Positions 24,657-35,442 of a stretch of DNA of 64,000 nucleotides are shown piece by piece (the first letter of the stretch is position 1; every line of letters begins with the position of its first letter). Made by a program: the position numbers and the translations under genes. Under the pieces are notes generated by a model. It was not told the DNA's origin, did no database searches, and was given only the letters and a program-made list of their open reading frames with translations. Location of the stretch: positions 992,001 to 1,056,000 of the forward strand of contig JANFOG010000013.1 of assembly GCA_024336345.1 (NCBI GenBank), in the 5' to 3' direction. This stretch comes from Mariannaea sp. PMI_226 (lineage: Eukaryota; Ascomycota; Sordariomycetes; Hypocreales; Nectriaceae).

Positions 24657-25616
24657 ATGGCCAAGGTCCCTGTGTACAATGTTACCCTCATTGGAATTGG
24701 CTCCATTGGAATCTCCTTTGCGGCTCTTCATCTACGCTTTGGGGCTGGCGTTGTCACTGTCTTCGACACAAGGCCCGATCTTGAGCAACACATCGAGTCT
24801 GTCCTTCCAGGCTATCTCGGCGACGACGCTGCAGCCCCGAAACTTGCGGATCTCCAGGCACAAGGCAGGCTTGTGACCTGTAACTCGCTTGACAAGGCTT
24901 GCTCACGAGCCGATATTATTCAGGAACAAGGACCAGAGAATTTGCAATTCAAGCAGGATATCTGGGCACAGATAGAAAAGGTGGCGCTCCCGACAGCTCA
25001 TTTTTGGACCTCGACTTCTGGCATTGCTGCGTCACTGCAAAACCAGCAGATGCAGAATCGCTCCCGACTTCTCGTCATTCATCCTTTCAACCCACCTCAT
25101 ATCATGCCGCTGATTGAGATTGTACCATCACCCGACACACTCCCTGAGGAGATCAGCTTTGCGCGTAACTACTTCCAGGAATTACAGTCCGGTCACCGAC
25201 CGATCGTCATCAATAAGGAGCTGCCTGGCTTCGTTGGGAACCGATTAGCCTTTACCATATTCAAAGAGGCCAGCTATCTAGTAAAGGAGGGCGTTGTGAG
25301 CGTGAAGGATCTTGACTCTATTATAGAGACCAGTCTGGGCCCCCGATTTGCCGTGCAAGGCCCCTTCAAAGCCTATCACATGGGTGGGGGTACGGCAGGG
25401 ATTCAGGGCTTCTTGAATAATCTACAGGGCACCATCCAAAATGTTTGGGACAGTTTCGAAGATGTCAAGTTTGGCGATGGTAGTGGCTGGGTGGAAGAAA
25501 TCGTGAAACAGACGGAGGAAGCGTACGGGATGCCGAATCCATCACAATTTGCTGCTCGAGACAAGCAACTACGGGATGTAATAGAAACGCAAAAGGTGGA
25601 TCAAACGAGTGAATAA
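24657..25616 (+). CDS. 3-hydroxyacyl-CoA dehydrogenase family / L-gulonate 3-dehydrogenase-like enzyme
   Basis: Single exon, 319 aa. The open frame continues upstream without an ATG; the first ATG (24657) sits right before the Rossmann segment VTLIGIGSIGISFAA. The substrate-domain signature is IHPFNPPHIMPLIEIVP, followed by NKELPGFVGNRLAF. The length and lack of a fused hydratase fit the lambda-crystallin / L-gulonate 3-dehydrogenase / carnitine-dehydrogenase type, NAD-dependent oxidation of a 3-hydroxy acid or its CoA ester. Free hydroxy acids are plausible given neighbouring dehydrogenases and a carboxylate-type permease. Probably cytosolic or peroxisomal; the C-terminus DQTSE is not a clear PTS1. 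Divergent from the SDR gene, with a shared element at 24433. Confidence 0.92.
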   Translation: MAKVPVYNVTLIGIGSIGISFAALHLRFGAGVVTVFDTRPDLEQHIESVLPGYLGDDAAAPKLADLQAQGRLVTCNSLDKACSRADIIQEQGPENLQFKQDIWAQIEKVALPTAHFWTSTSGIAASLQNQQMQNRSRLLVIHPFNPPHIMPLIEIVPSPDTLPEEISFARNYFQELQSGHRPIVINKELPGFVGNRLAFTIFKEASYLVKEGVVSVKDLDSIIETSLGPRFAVQGPFKAYHMGGGTAGIQGFLNNLQGTIQNVWDSFEDVKFGDGSGWVEEIVKQTEEAYGMPNPSQFAARDKQLRDVIETQKVDQTSE

Positions 25617-25866
25617 TTAGTTAAATTGAAAACGATGTAGGGCGTAAATTAAAAAGTATCGCTTTCAGGCTCATGCGATCAACCAACAACGTTCATCCTG
25701 ACGACAAGATTTGGGGGGAACAGTACTTGTCATAAGTAAATGTGCTTCAAACATAAGCCAAGAACAGCGTATTAACTAACCATAAACAATGAATGACGGC
25801 TAGACGTCGAGTTTAGTTCTATATTAGAGACTCCTAACACCTGATACAATGCAATATAAGTTTCCG

Positions 25867-28168
25867 TTACCTCAGAAGTCCTAGTCCTAGTCCAAAGTGC
25901 TCCATGTGTGCCTCGGGTCCAGTTAGAGAATTGGTATTGTGATTGAGGTCTACTACACCATAATCCAATGACTCATATTGGCGGTCTAAATGACTGAAAG
26001 GTATGTTGGGATCTCCCATCTGGGAGTACATCCGCTTAGATGGATCGATGAAGGTAGCTTGGCGGGCTGCGTCCCAAACAAGCTCAGGATCACTCAATGG
26101 GTCCAGTATGCGTTTTGGATCTGGATATGGTGTGCCATTTCCAGCTAAAAAGCGGCCGTCCGTCGATCCGATTTGTTGACTACTGCCAGTCGCTCCTGGA
26201 GTTTGTGTAGCTTGTGTTGGTTCAAGGCAATTGACGAGCAAGATCTGAAGCCCTTTCCCTATCCAACGAACGAGGTGATGCTGCCCACACTCAATCGAGT
26301 TGCAGAGCTGAATGACCTGCTTGATCTTGTCTTGAGTCAGGTCCATATCGATATCAACATGGCCACGGTACACGGTAGCAGTCTTGATGAGGAACGCACA
26401 CGCGTATGCCACCATGCTATGGAAGTAGTGGGGTAAACCGACAAGGGCGGTTGCCAAATCAGGGTCCCCGATGGTGAGGTCAATGATGGACATGGCGCAT
26501 TGAACTGCCATCTGAGCTATTTGACGAAATCCAGCAGGAATAGGATCCACGTTGGCATCATGTGTAAGACCCCGAAACACGTAGGAGCAGATCAATAATT
26601 TTGCAAAGTAGTAGTGGAGAGACACTGCCTTTGCTGGGTATTCGCCAACAACGGGGTGGTGAGCTGGGTGGGAATGGAAGGCTCAGGTCAGCAAAATATT
26701 CTAATAAATGACTGGTTCACAAAATGGGCGATTTGGGGTGCATACAATAACAGCTTAGCCACGTGCTTGCCCAAGTATCAATTTGATTGTTGAAGGTATC
26801 AAGTTGAGGCTTGAAAATGGTGGGGATCCGCTCGTTACTCCCGACTCCAAAGAGGTCAGAGGCGGTGCTGAGGATACGAAGCAGAGAAACTTGGCTCATG
26901 ACTCGTTGGTTACACAAGGAGTCTGGCATGGAGGCTAGATAGGTTTCGTAATTGCGGATGGACTCTTGGTTTCCAAGCATCGGCGTCCGGGCATAGAGGA
27001 TTGAAAGGTGCTGATCGCAAATGTACAAGAGGTACCAGAGCTTCATGCGCTCCGTCGCCGTCTCAATATCCTGGCCATTTGCAGAATTTTCTGAGTTGGA
27101 AGCCGCATGAGACCTGGAATTTGCTGTAATCACAGCACCAAATGAGTTTTGAAGCTCAACCTCCAGTGCCCGGCGGATGACTAGACCTGATACGGTCCAA
27201 GAAACATCACTCAACCAGAAGCTAGCGATCACCAGACCTCTCAAGTCCTCAAGGTCCAAGACTGGGGTGAAGAGAAAGTCAAGGATAAGCTTGCGAAGTT
27301 CAGCCTGGCAGATGCGGTAGAGGCGGTCAGAGGAGGCGTCTTGCAAAGCTGATGTGGCGCAGATGGCTACAAGGAGCAACGGCGAGGCTTGGCGGAGGCT
27401 TTCGAGATCCTTGTATTTACTGGCGATGTCATATAGATAATGGTCTGACTTGCTCAGATAATTTTGTACTAGTCTGTCGGCATCGGCGTGTTCCAAGAGA
27501 CCACGAGATATGATGTCTCTGGGTGATGGCTTCTGACTACCGTTCTCGATGGACTGAGGCGCGATCTGGTGTGACCTCAATGACTTCAATCTCGTGATTT
27601 GATACAGAGAATCTATCGGGGTACGATCAATGTCTGCATTGACGGTAGAAGACTGGGGATCCTCCTCAACCAGCATGTCCAGTTCCATTCCGCTATCAGC
27701 CCGATTAGGGCTTTCAGGAGTTCCGAGGTCGGTCTCTTGGGGACCTTCCGATGTGCTCATCAATGGTGGCAATAGTGGTTTTGACTGAGCACTACGCATT
27801 TCGTTGAGAGCGGCGTGGATATTCCTGAGGTCGTGGATCAGGGCCGCACTGAGGCTGGACGGAATGTTAGACAGTCATACAGACTGGCAAGAAGGGAGGG
27901 GGGAGATGGGCATTGAGACTGAGGGGGTGTTCGGTTCATACTCTTCCTTGCCGTCTCCCAGAGTCTGCCTCCGCAAAGTACAGGTGACTCGGCGACGTTG
28001 GCAGCGCCGACACGGAGGGTTTCCATTTTCCATAGTGCATCGTACCTACGTAAATATTAGTTGGATTGGGGGCATTCTCATCCATGCAATGGGCCCAACA
28101 CTTGGGAGGGCTCAAACCTTGTGCTTCTGGCACTGGATGCAGGCAGTTGCTCGTGGGCCCGAATTCAT
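25867..28168 (-). CDS. Zn2Cys6 transcription factor, likely regulator of the adjacent catabolic genes
   Basis: Four exons (28168-28118, 28045-27942, 27854-26746, 26663-25867), 686 aa. The binuclear zinc cluster is split by the first intron: ACIQCQKHK in exon 1 and VRCTMENGNPPCRRC then QRRRVTC in exon 2, giving C-x2-C-x6-C-x8-C-x2-C-x6-C (Cys10 to Cys39). The middle homology region follows (SPLLLVAICATSALQDASSD, LVIASFWLSDVSWTVSG, ERMKLWYLLYICDQHLSILY). The first exon is only 51 nt and is easily missed, which would leave half a DNA-binding domain. Nuclear. The gene sits at the end of the set whose promoters share CGG-N7-CCG, a plausible target of such a dimer; direct control is inference. No copy of the element was seen in its own promoter. 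Confidence 0.9.
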
Positions 28169-29419
28169 CCTTGTTGAATTGACGCTGCACAATACACGGT
28201 GGATTTGTTTTGAGGGTGCTGACTACTATTTTGTGATGCAAAATTACACACGCCTCTGCGCTGCGAGCAAACGAGACTTGTCACTGGGCTGGGGCCTAGT
28301 TCATAAAAGCACCTCAATCCCTCTCTGTAATGGTGACAAGGTTGGGTGTTATGAAGACACCGTCGAAAGTCGAGTGGATTTGAGTCAAATGCACGTGAAG
28401 GCCTCAAAATGTGGGGTAACTCCCAGCAGCAGACAAAATCTGGCCCAGAACACGCAAATTCCCCCAGCAGCTGTCATAAATCCCGTGGTCCAGTGGCAAC
28501 AGACCTCCCCTAGGCTAGGGGGCGGTTGGGCGGGCCACAGGGGAGAGGGGGCAAAGTGGTGACAAAAGCTGAACCCCTGCAAGGGTACAGATTACTCCGT
28601 AGTTATTCCCCGCCACCTCCCGCTGGCAGCCGATGGATATGTCATGGTAGGGCCTCGTTCAGGGAGTGCGAGTCATGTAGTCTGTACGCATCCCATGTTT
28701 AATTCGCTCTTCCGCACAGGAGCTCAACCTAATAAACGCTGTTCCCCAGCCATCAACTTCAACAGGAGGCTCTCGGGGATTGACGGGTGCCAAAAAAAAA
28801 AAAAAACAATGCGCTCTCTCCCCCCCGCTCCCTGGCGCACTCGCTTCTACTCAAAGAAAACGAATGAGACGGGTATCATAACTTACCAGGTCATGGAACA
28901 CCATGTTGAATGACGTGATTGGGTCAAGCTCCGACTTCTCCAACACGCACATTTGGAGAAGTCTCAAGAACCCCGCAATCGAAGTCTCCAAATAGATAGT
29001 GGAAGCAAAATATGCCGACTCTGGCCTCAGATCCTTTACAGAGAGCGGTGCGGCGACGTATCGTTGGTTTCTTACGAGAAACGATTGCCCGAATTATCTA
29101 AATCCACTTCTTCCAGCTCGAGCGGGGTACTGATGTTTTACAGTGGTCTTCAAAATGTTTCCCGACTGAGGCGACGGGTTTTTTGTTCTTTCTTTCTTTC
29201 TTTCTTTCTTTCTTTTTTTTTTTTTTGGCAACTGATCCTCGCACTGGCGTTCAAACTAGTGCATGGAATTGTGTATTCAAGGCATCATTGATTAAAGAAA
29301 GGAAGTTCAATACTAAGAAAAAAAAACCATATGTAAAGAGATTTGGTGAAGGTTACAAACGCCCAAGTAGCCCCGACATTTAACAAGTGAGGACTCCCCT
29401 ACTATCATAGGTTCCAAAC
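28169..29419. other. Intergenic region rich in low-complexity tracts
   Basis: No gene recognised. It contains G/C-rich blocks near 28500-28555, a poly-A run at about 28792-28806 and a C-run just after. The left part must be the promoter and leader of the regulator; the right part is the 3' side of the sugar-porter gene. Confidence 0.5.
29188..29226. repeat. TTTC microsatellite followed by poly-T
   Basis: About six TTTC units run directly into a T tract of about 15. It is a simple sequence repeat in non-coding DNA and probably length-polymorphic. Confidence 0.85.
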
Positions 29420-31646
29420 CTAGAACTCATTGCCAGTCTCAGTAACTTGCTTTGCTTGAGGGCTTTTATCCTTGAGGCCGCTTTGCTCAGAGAGTGTGGG
29501 AGTATCCTTGAATCTCCATGCAGGAATCTTTCGCTCATAAAGCTCATCGAGCTCCCAGTAGGTTCGGCCGTAAGTCTATCAAGAGTCAATAAAGGCTCCA
29601 TGAATGCACATGAGGGACCTACCTCAGGGTAATAGAACCAAAGCAGGATGGTTGTGGGGACCAAAAGTCCTGCCCATACATAGATTGCTTTGACACCCAG
29701 GTTTCCTGCGTCGGGGCTAATCATGTATGAAACAGTCCAGTTAAAAATGACACTAACAAATAGTTAGCAGGCTATTGGCAAAAATATTGGCCGGAGAAGG
29801 AAAACCCACAAGCCGAGACCATAGCAGCCCAAGTTGAATGAAGTTGTCTGAGCCCTTAGACGAGGAGTTGAGGTTTCTCCGGAGGCAATATAGCCAATTG
29901 GCCCCGCGGAGAAGCCATAGCAAATTACCCAAAGTAGCAGGAATGCCAGAGCCGCCTTATCGGCAGAGCTTGATTTGAAGAATCCGGTTGTTGCGAGGCC
30001 GATATTGAAGACTAGCATGAGGAAGCATCCACTGTTCACATGTGTTAACGGCTGAACGTCAGTTTTACCGGATATAACTTACCCAACGAGAAGAGGTCTA
30101 CGTCCAATGTATTCGCACGCAACCAGAGACGAGGAGATAGAGACGATGAGCAGAACAAATCTAGCAACGTTTAGAGGGGCTGCATCAATCACGCGTAAAC
30201 AGTTCATACTCACGTGATAATGGTCACAATAAAAGGATCTTTGATGCCCGCAACTTTGAAGAAATACTAGGAACCAAATTAGCTTCTGCAAATGTCAAGT
30301 ATATGGATTCTGTTGGGGAACTCACTGTGGAATATCCAAAGACAATAGGAGCACCAGCCGTCCACTGACTGCAAATACCCATGCAGCCTGCCAAGGTTCT
30401 GCGCCAGTTGAGACCCTGGAAAATCTCTAAGAAGGACGACTCCTTGGATATCTGGTTGAACTCCCGCTCAGCTTGGATACCGTGCTGAATGACGCGGTAC
30501 TCATATTCCTGTTTCATACTTATGAGCAACGGTTTCTCAAAAATTTTCCATATCCAATTTCAGTTCAGACACATACCACATCATAGTCTGGTGCAGTGCC
30601 ATATAGCCTAAGCATGGATCGCTTGGCTTTTTCATGGTCGCCCTTTCGAGCATAATAGAGGTGAGATTCGGGAACAAACCAGATAAGGATAGCGAGGATC
30701 TGGAAACGAACAATTTTGGTCAGCGTCATACAATACGGAGGATATCAAGCATAATTAGCCAAACTTACACCAGTGAAAACGAACTCAGTAGCAATCAAAG
30801 GCCTCCACTTAGTTGGCTGGTGAACATCGACGAGCTGAGTAGCAATGGCGCTAATGAGTTGGCCAAAGGCAAGGGTAAGCTGGTAAGCACCAATCATGAA
30901 CCCTCGAATTTGGAAGGGCGCGAGCTCCGAGACGTAGGTGATAAGGATTGATTGAGCCAAACCAATTCCGCAACGGACGAGAACAGCTGCTCCAAGCCAG
31001 CTCTTCCAATCAAAGGCCGTAATCTCAGCAATCGAGCCACCCAGAAGGACGACGATGGCGCCAATCATGGCTACCCTGTCAAGTAGGATCAGTCAGTAAA
31101 TGTACTAAAGAATGCTTTGAAAGATCCTACGACAGAGAGACCTACTTTCGGCCGAAGCGGTCGGCAAAATAACCTCCTGTGAACATACCCAGAGCTTTGG
31201 ACATCTCGGCGAAACCTTGCCAGTAGGAAACAACTTTGGCGCTGATGGCTGGCTGGCCATCAATGGTTGTATCCGCCATGTCGTTGATGAAAGCCTGCAT
31301 AGGGATCACGTTTCCTGGGATCTGCTGTTGGAACTGTGGAAGGTTTTAGCAACACCTCCCTTTCGTCTACCCATGTTGTATGCACTCACGCCATCGTTGA
31401 GTGCCGCCCAATTGAGGATTAAACAGAAGAGCATGACTCTCCAGAATGTCTTGGCCACAGCCAAGCGTCCGAGAGCTGAAGAGTTAATTTATGAGAACAA
31501 CTTAGAAGCTGGGCTTGAAGGGGCAACTCACAGGCATACTTTGTCTCCAAAATTTCTCCCTCCTGAACATTCCCTGCTATATGTTCTAGATGGACGCCCA
31601 CCTCAGCAGGCTTATCAGGGGGCGAATTGGAGTCCTTGTGAGTCAT
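29420..31646 (-). CDS. MFS sugar porter (alpha-glucoside / hexose type)
   Basis: Eleven exons (31646-31532, 31475-31390, 31333-31146, 31075-30769, 30699-30577, 30508-30326, 30266-30214, 30160-30083, 30031-29810, 29752-29623, 29575-29420), 546 aa, usual for the family. Signatures: GYFADRFGRKVAMIGAI between segments 2 and 3, VRCGIGLAQSILITYVSELAP, QLTLAFGQLISAI, PESHLYYARKGD after segment 6, EYIGRRPLLVG in the second half and YVWAGLLVPTTILLWFYYPE at the end. The pattern is closest to the Mal61-like proton symporters for alpha-glucosides at the plasma membrane; the exact sugar is not predictable. Divergent from the P450 at 32024 across about 380 bp. Confidence 0.92.
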
Positions 31647-32023
31647 ATTCGTGACTGAGAGAGTGATTGGAAGCGATAATCCCCAGAGTGTGAGAGAACC
31701 AATGGCTTTGATTCGAAGTTTAGACAGATGGAGGCTCCATATATATATACTACGAGATGTTGCCTACCCCAGGTTTTGCTCCGCGGGGAAGTTTTGCGGA
31801 GACGGAGCTTCTCGATTAGGTCATAACCGCCCGCGCTAGCGGAATACCTCTTCCAAGCTTTGACTTACACTCTCAAACTATGGGCATCATGAACTACAAG
31901 AAGACACAGCATGCCAGGATATGATGACAATAAATATACAGTACCGCATCAGAGAAAGTCCAAAGCTGTTTGTGTTTAAACTGGCTGGCCTGGACTCACG
32001 CTACATACTGCAACGAAGTCACA
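31647..32023. promoter_or_regulatory. Bidirectional promoter, sugar porter / P450
   Basis: 377 bp separate the two divergent start codons. A TATATATATA stretch lies at about 31740-31749, close to the sugar-porter side. No shared zinc-cluster element was recognised. Confidence 0.4.
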
Positions 32024-33523
32024 ATGCTCCTCGTCATTCTCCCCTATGTTTTGTCCCTTGCGACCCTGAGTCTCCTGGTCTTTCCAGTAATTAGATACTG
32101 GTGGGATCCTAATGGACTCCGAAAGTTCCCTTCGCCATCTATCGCAGGCTTCTCGTCCTTCTGGAGAGTCTGGCACAACCTCCACTACAAACACTATGCG
32201 GCGGTTGACGATGCCCATAAGCGCCTGGGTACGCACGTCCGCATCGCACCCAACCACCTATCCATCCTTGACCCGCGGGCCCCTAACGATGTGTACGGCC
32301 ATGGTGCCAACATGCTGAAGGAGGCCTGGTACGACGCTGGTGCCGGCGCTCATAGAAATCTTGCCGACACCCGCGTCAAGGCCGAACATCAAGCCAAGCG
32401 CAAGATGTTTGCCCACGCTTTTGCTGCCAAAACCGTTCTCAAGCTTGAACCTGTTCTCATCGAAACACTGCACCTGTTCATGAAGGGAATGGACAAGCAT
32501 GCTGCAGATGGTACTGTAGTCGATATGAGATTGATGTTGAATTACTTCACTATCGATCTTTTCGGGAATCTCCTCTACGGCCACAACCTTGGTTGCCTTG
32601 AGCGGGAAAATGACCTACTCGATGCCGAATCTCCCGAAGACGGCCGTATCTACAAGGTCCCCTTCGTCCAGTCATTGTTAGATGTGACTGTGATAAACAC
32701 CCTCCTTGCTTTTTCTCCAAAGCTTTTCCCAATCACTAAGCCACTGTTCAACAACCACCCTTACAAAAGAAAGGGGGCAGATTGGGAAAATATTATCTAC
32801 CATAACACTAAGGAAAGAATGGCAAGCCGAGCCCCATGCGACGATCTTTTCACAAAGTTGCTGCAAGATAGCAAGGGTAAAGAACTGAATTTATCCCTCG
32901 GCGAGATCATGGCCGAGTGCTCTGTCATGATGAATGCGGGAACCGAAACCACGACTGCTGCCATGACCAGCACAGTCTATTTATTGTACACACACCCTCA
33001 CGTTCTCTCCAAACTTCGAGCTGAGATTGACGCCGCTATTCCTGGGCCTCAAGTCCCGTCTTATGACGCTGCCTCTAAGCTCCCTTATCTCCGTGCTTGT
33101 ATCGAGGAGTCTTTGCGCGTTAGACCCGCGAGCTCCTTTGGACTTCCCCGCGTTGTTCCCGAAGGTGGTAGACATATCGCAGGCCAGTTCGTCCCTGAAG
33201 GTGTCACTGTTTCAGTGCCAACTTACTCCCTCCTTCGAGATGAATCAGTGTTCAATCGCGCCACAGAGTATGACCCTGACCGTTGGATGACTGATGATCC
33301 GGAGGAGAAGCGCAAGATGATGGCCAATCATCTCCCCTTCAGTACAGGGCCGCGAGCTTGTATTGGTCGGAACATCGCTTACTTTGAGCAGATTGTGGTA
33401 ATTGCGACGTTGGCTAAGTTCTATGATTGTATTGTACCCGTTGGCTTTGAGCTGGAAACGCAGGAACGGTTTAACTCTAACCCGGGACCGCTGGTGGTTG
33501 AGGTTGTACCCCGTCGCAATTGA
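32024..33523 (+). CDS. Cytochrome P450, CYP53-like (benzoate 4-monooxygenase type)
   Basis: Intronless, 499 aa; the frame is open upstream but the first ATG is at 32024, just before a hydrophobic anchor (LLVILPYVLSLATLSLLVF). P450 motifs: I-helix MNAGTETTTAAM, ExxR in CIEESLRVRP, YDPDRWM, and heme loop PFSTGPRACIGRN with Cys446. The N-terminal part (VDDAHKRLGTHVRIAPNHLS, then DVYGHGANMLKEAWYD) matches the style of CYP53 proteins, which para-hydroxylate benzoate in the ER membrane and help detoxify plant phenolics. The subfamily call is from memory of the pattern. Its partner across the promoter is a sugar transporter, which fits growth on plant material. Confidence 0.88.
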   Translation: MLLVILPYVLSLATLSLLVFPVIRYWWDPNGLRKFPSPSIAGFSSFWRVWHNLHYKHYAAVDDAHKRLGTHVRIAPNHLSILDPRAPNDVYGHGANMLKEAWYDAGAGAHRNLADTRVKAEHQAKRKMFAHAFAAKTVLKLEPVLIETLHLFMKGMDKHAADGTVVDMRLMLNYFTIDLFGNLLYGHNLGCLERENDLLDAESPEDGRIYKVPFVQSLLDVTVINTLLAFSPKLFPITKPLFNNHPYKRKGADWENIIYHNTKERMASRAPCDDLFTKLLQDSKGKELNLSLGEIMAECSVMMNAGTETTTAAMTSTVYLLYTHPHVLSKLRAEIDAAIPGPQVPSYDAASKLPYLRACIEESLRVRPASSFGLPRVVPEGGRHIAGQFVPEGVTVSVPTYSLLRDESVFNRATEYDPDRWMTDDPEEKRKMMANHLPFSTGPRACIGRNIAYFEQIVVIATLAKFYDCIVPVGFELETQERFNSNPGPLVVEVVPRRN

Positions 33524-34655
33524 TTACCGAGCTATATAGGCAGATCTAACGAGTTCTGGTTACAATGCCGGTCACGGGAAGGGTGGAATGACATTTGTCT
33601 TTGTCATAATAGCACTACAGTAGTAGTAGTGTAGGGGTAGCTAGTCAACAAGGTCATCTTTCTAGTCAAGATCCGTGATAGCAGTGGAGGCCTAGCCCCT
33701 TAGTCGTCTTAAGCCCATAACTCATGGCCATTCCCAAACTCCCAGTGTGAAGCTATTCCACGCTAGCGGAGTTGAGTGTAACCAGTGGTGATACCTAATT
33801 AGGAAGGCGGGGTTATTGCCGATTAGTGTGGGGTAAATTGCCCATTTAGGAAGCGACGAATTTGGAGAACACCTGGCTCATGCTTTCATTTTAAGCTTAT
33901 GAAGGAAGCTGAACCAATCCAGTGAAGGTCATTGCCAACCAGGCAGCTGTAAATGCATTAGAAATCTAAATGCACATCATCCTTATTCTTGGGGAATGAT
34001 TGTCCGAGGTTACATGGTTGTATAGTCAAGGGACATCATAGGCTACCTATTCAATACCTTAATTGCGGCAAGCTTTCTGTTCGTCACGGTCCCTGCTGCG
34101 GTCGGAGATTTCCCCAATTCTGTGCATCATTGTATAGTCACGTGACCGTTGGAGCATTATTTGATTATGCTATTCAACAAACAATCCTTACCCTACAATT
34201 CAAAGCGCATTGCAAGCCAACACATTCTCTTCATTGACGACAACGACAAGTCATTGCGTCCTAAATGGGCGAATGCATATATTTAAATCACTTGGATTAT
34301 TCATATCTCGTATCGCCTTTTCGTCCCTCTGGGAACAATCAGAATTATCCTTCCTGCAGAATCATTCATTACAACCTATCTGCTATAAGATGCCATATCC
34401 CTTGCTCTATGACGAATAGAATTAGCTTGAAAAAGCCATCAGTACTCCTTTCTAGCGAAAATAAAAGTGATCGCAGTATCAATCTGTTGCTTCAAGATCA
34501 AAAAGTGACATATTGGCAAAAGTTTCTTCTCAAGCCCTATTTGAAGCTAAAATACTAGCCAACCTGGACTCCTCACATAGCTTGCGAATATGCTGAGAGA
34601 TATGCTAAATACTATTCCTAGCACACAGAGAGACCACAATATGTTACTCAGATGT
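33524..34655. other. Intergenic region, no gene recognised
   Basis: Short frames only (33989-34237, 34210-34558). AT-rich in the right half. It holds the 3' sides of the P450 and of the acyltransferase remnant. Confidence 0.5.
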
Positions 34656-35294
34656 TTACTGCCCTTGAGAAATAGATTTAATGATCGTCACTGCTTCGTC
34701 TATACACTCCGCGAACCGTTGTATTGTCTCGTTCATGCCTACGATGCTGAAAGTCGCCCTGATTTTTCAGAATTAGTATTTCACGGCTTAGAAACGATTC
34801 CACAACTGAAGAGTGGTAAAAATGAGTCAAGCAAGCTAACTTACTCATTATCTAGAATTGTGTAGGTCGTCCACACCCACAATGTGTTGGGACTTTCACC
34901 AGGATGGGCTGTATCCTTCACGCTTCCATCAGCCATCATAGAGATCAAGGGGAATCCCGTAATGCGTTCCCAGGCCGTATTTTGAAAGAGTGCTGCGACG
35001 GGCTCGTCTTGTGGCCAGCGGCCTCGGATAACGTTCAACAGACGATGAAATCCTTTTCCATTGCCTCCGTCTTTGATTTTCTTGTTAATATCCCTGGCAG
35101 CCTCAAACATGGTCTCCTTCTTCTTGGCAAGCGACAGTGTTCCTTTGTGGGCTTCAGTACAAAAATGGATTACAGCCGGGGACGCGTATTCGATTAACTC
35201 GATACGGCCCTTGTGGAACTGAGCCAGCGATACAGGTTCCCAATTTGGAAGAGTATGGCCAAGGTAAATGCGAGTCGCCAGCTGGACCACAAGG
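34656..35294 (-). pseudogene. C-terminal remnant of a choline/carnitine acyltransferase
   Basis: Two exons remain (35294-34845, 34758-34656), about 184 codons without a stop. They match the C-terminal third of the family: LVVQLATRIYLGH, FHKGRIELI (for the usual F-hGRTE-I), KIKDGGNGKGFHRLL, LFQNTAWERITGFPLIS in place of the W-x-STS region, then an F-S-I...FAECIDEA ending. A full protein is about 600 aa with its catalytic His in the missing part. The exon begins at a good acceptor (CTAAC branch, CTTAG), but the 148 bp to the neighbouring P450 start show no upstream exon. So the gene has lost its 5' two thirds. Such domains also occur at the end of some fungal reducing polyketide synthases. The degenerate STS motif suggests either drift or an unusual acyltransferase. 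Confidence 0.7.
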
Positions 35295-35442
35295 CTAAGG
35301 AGAAGAATGCCTAGTCTTAGTTAGAGGCACTCTGCTATTGTCATATATCTCTCCACAACACCATCCTCCAAGTCTGAGGAGGGTTACCCATCGCACTCTG
35401 GTTATTCTCTCTGAAAAGATTTGGATCAAAAGAAAGGTTGCG

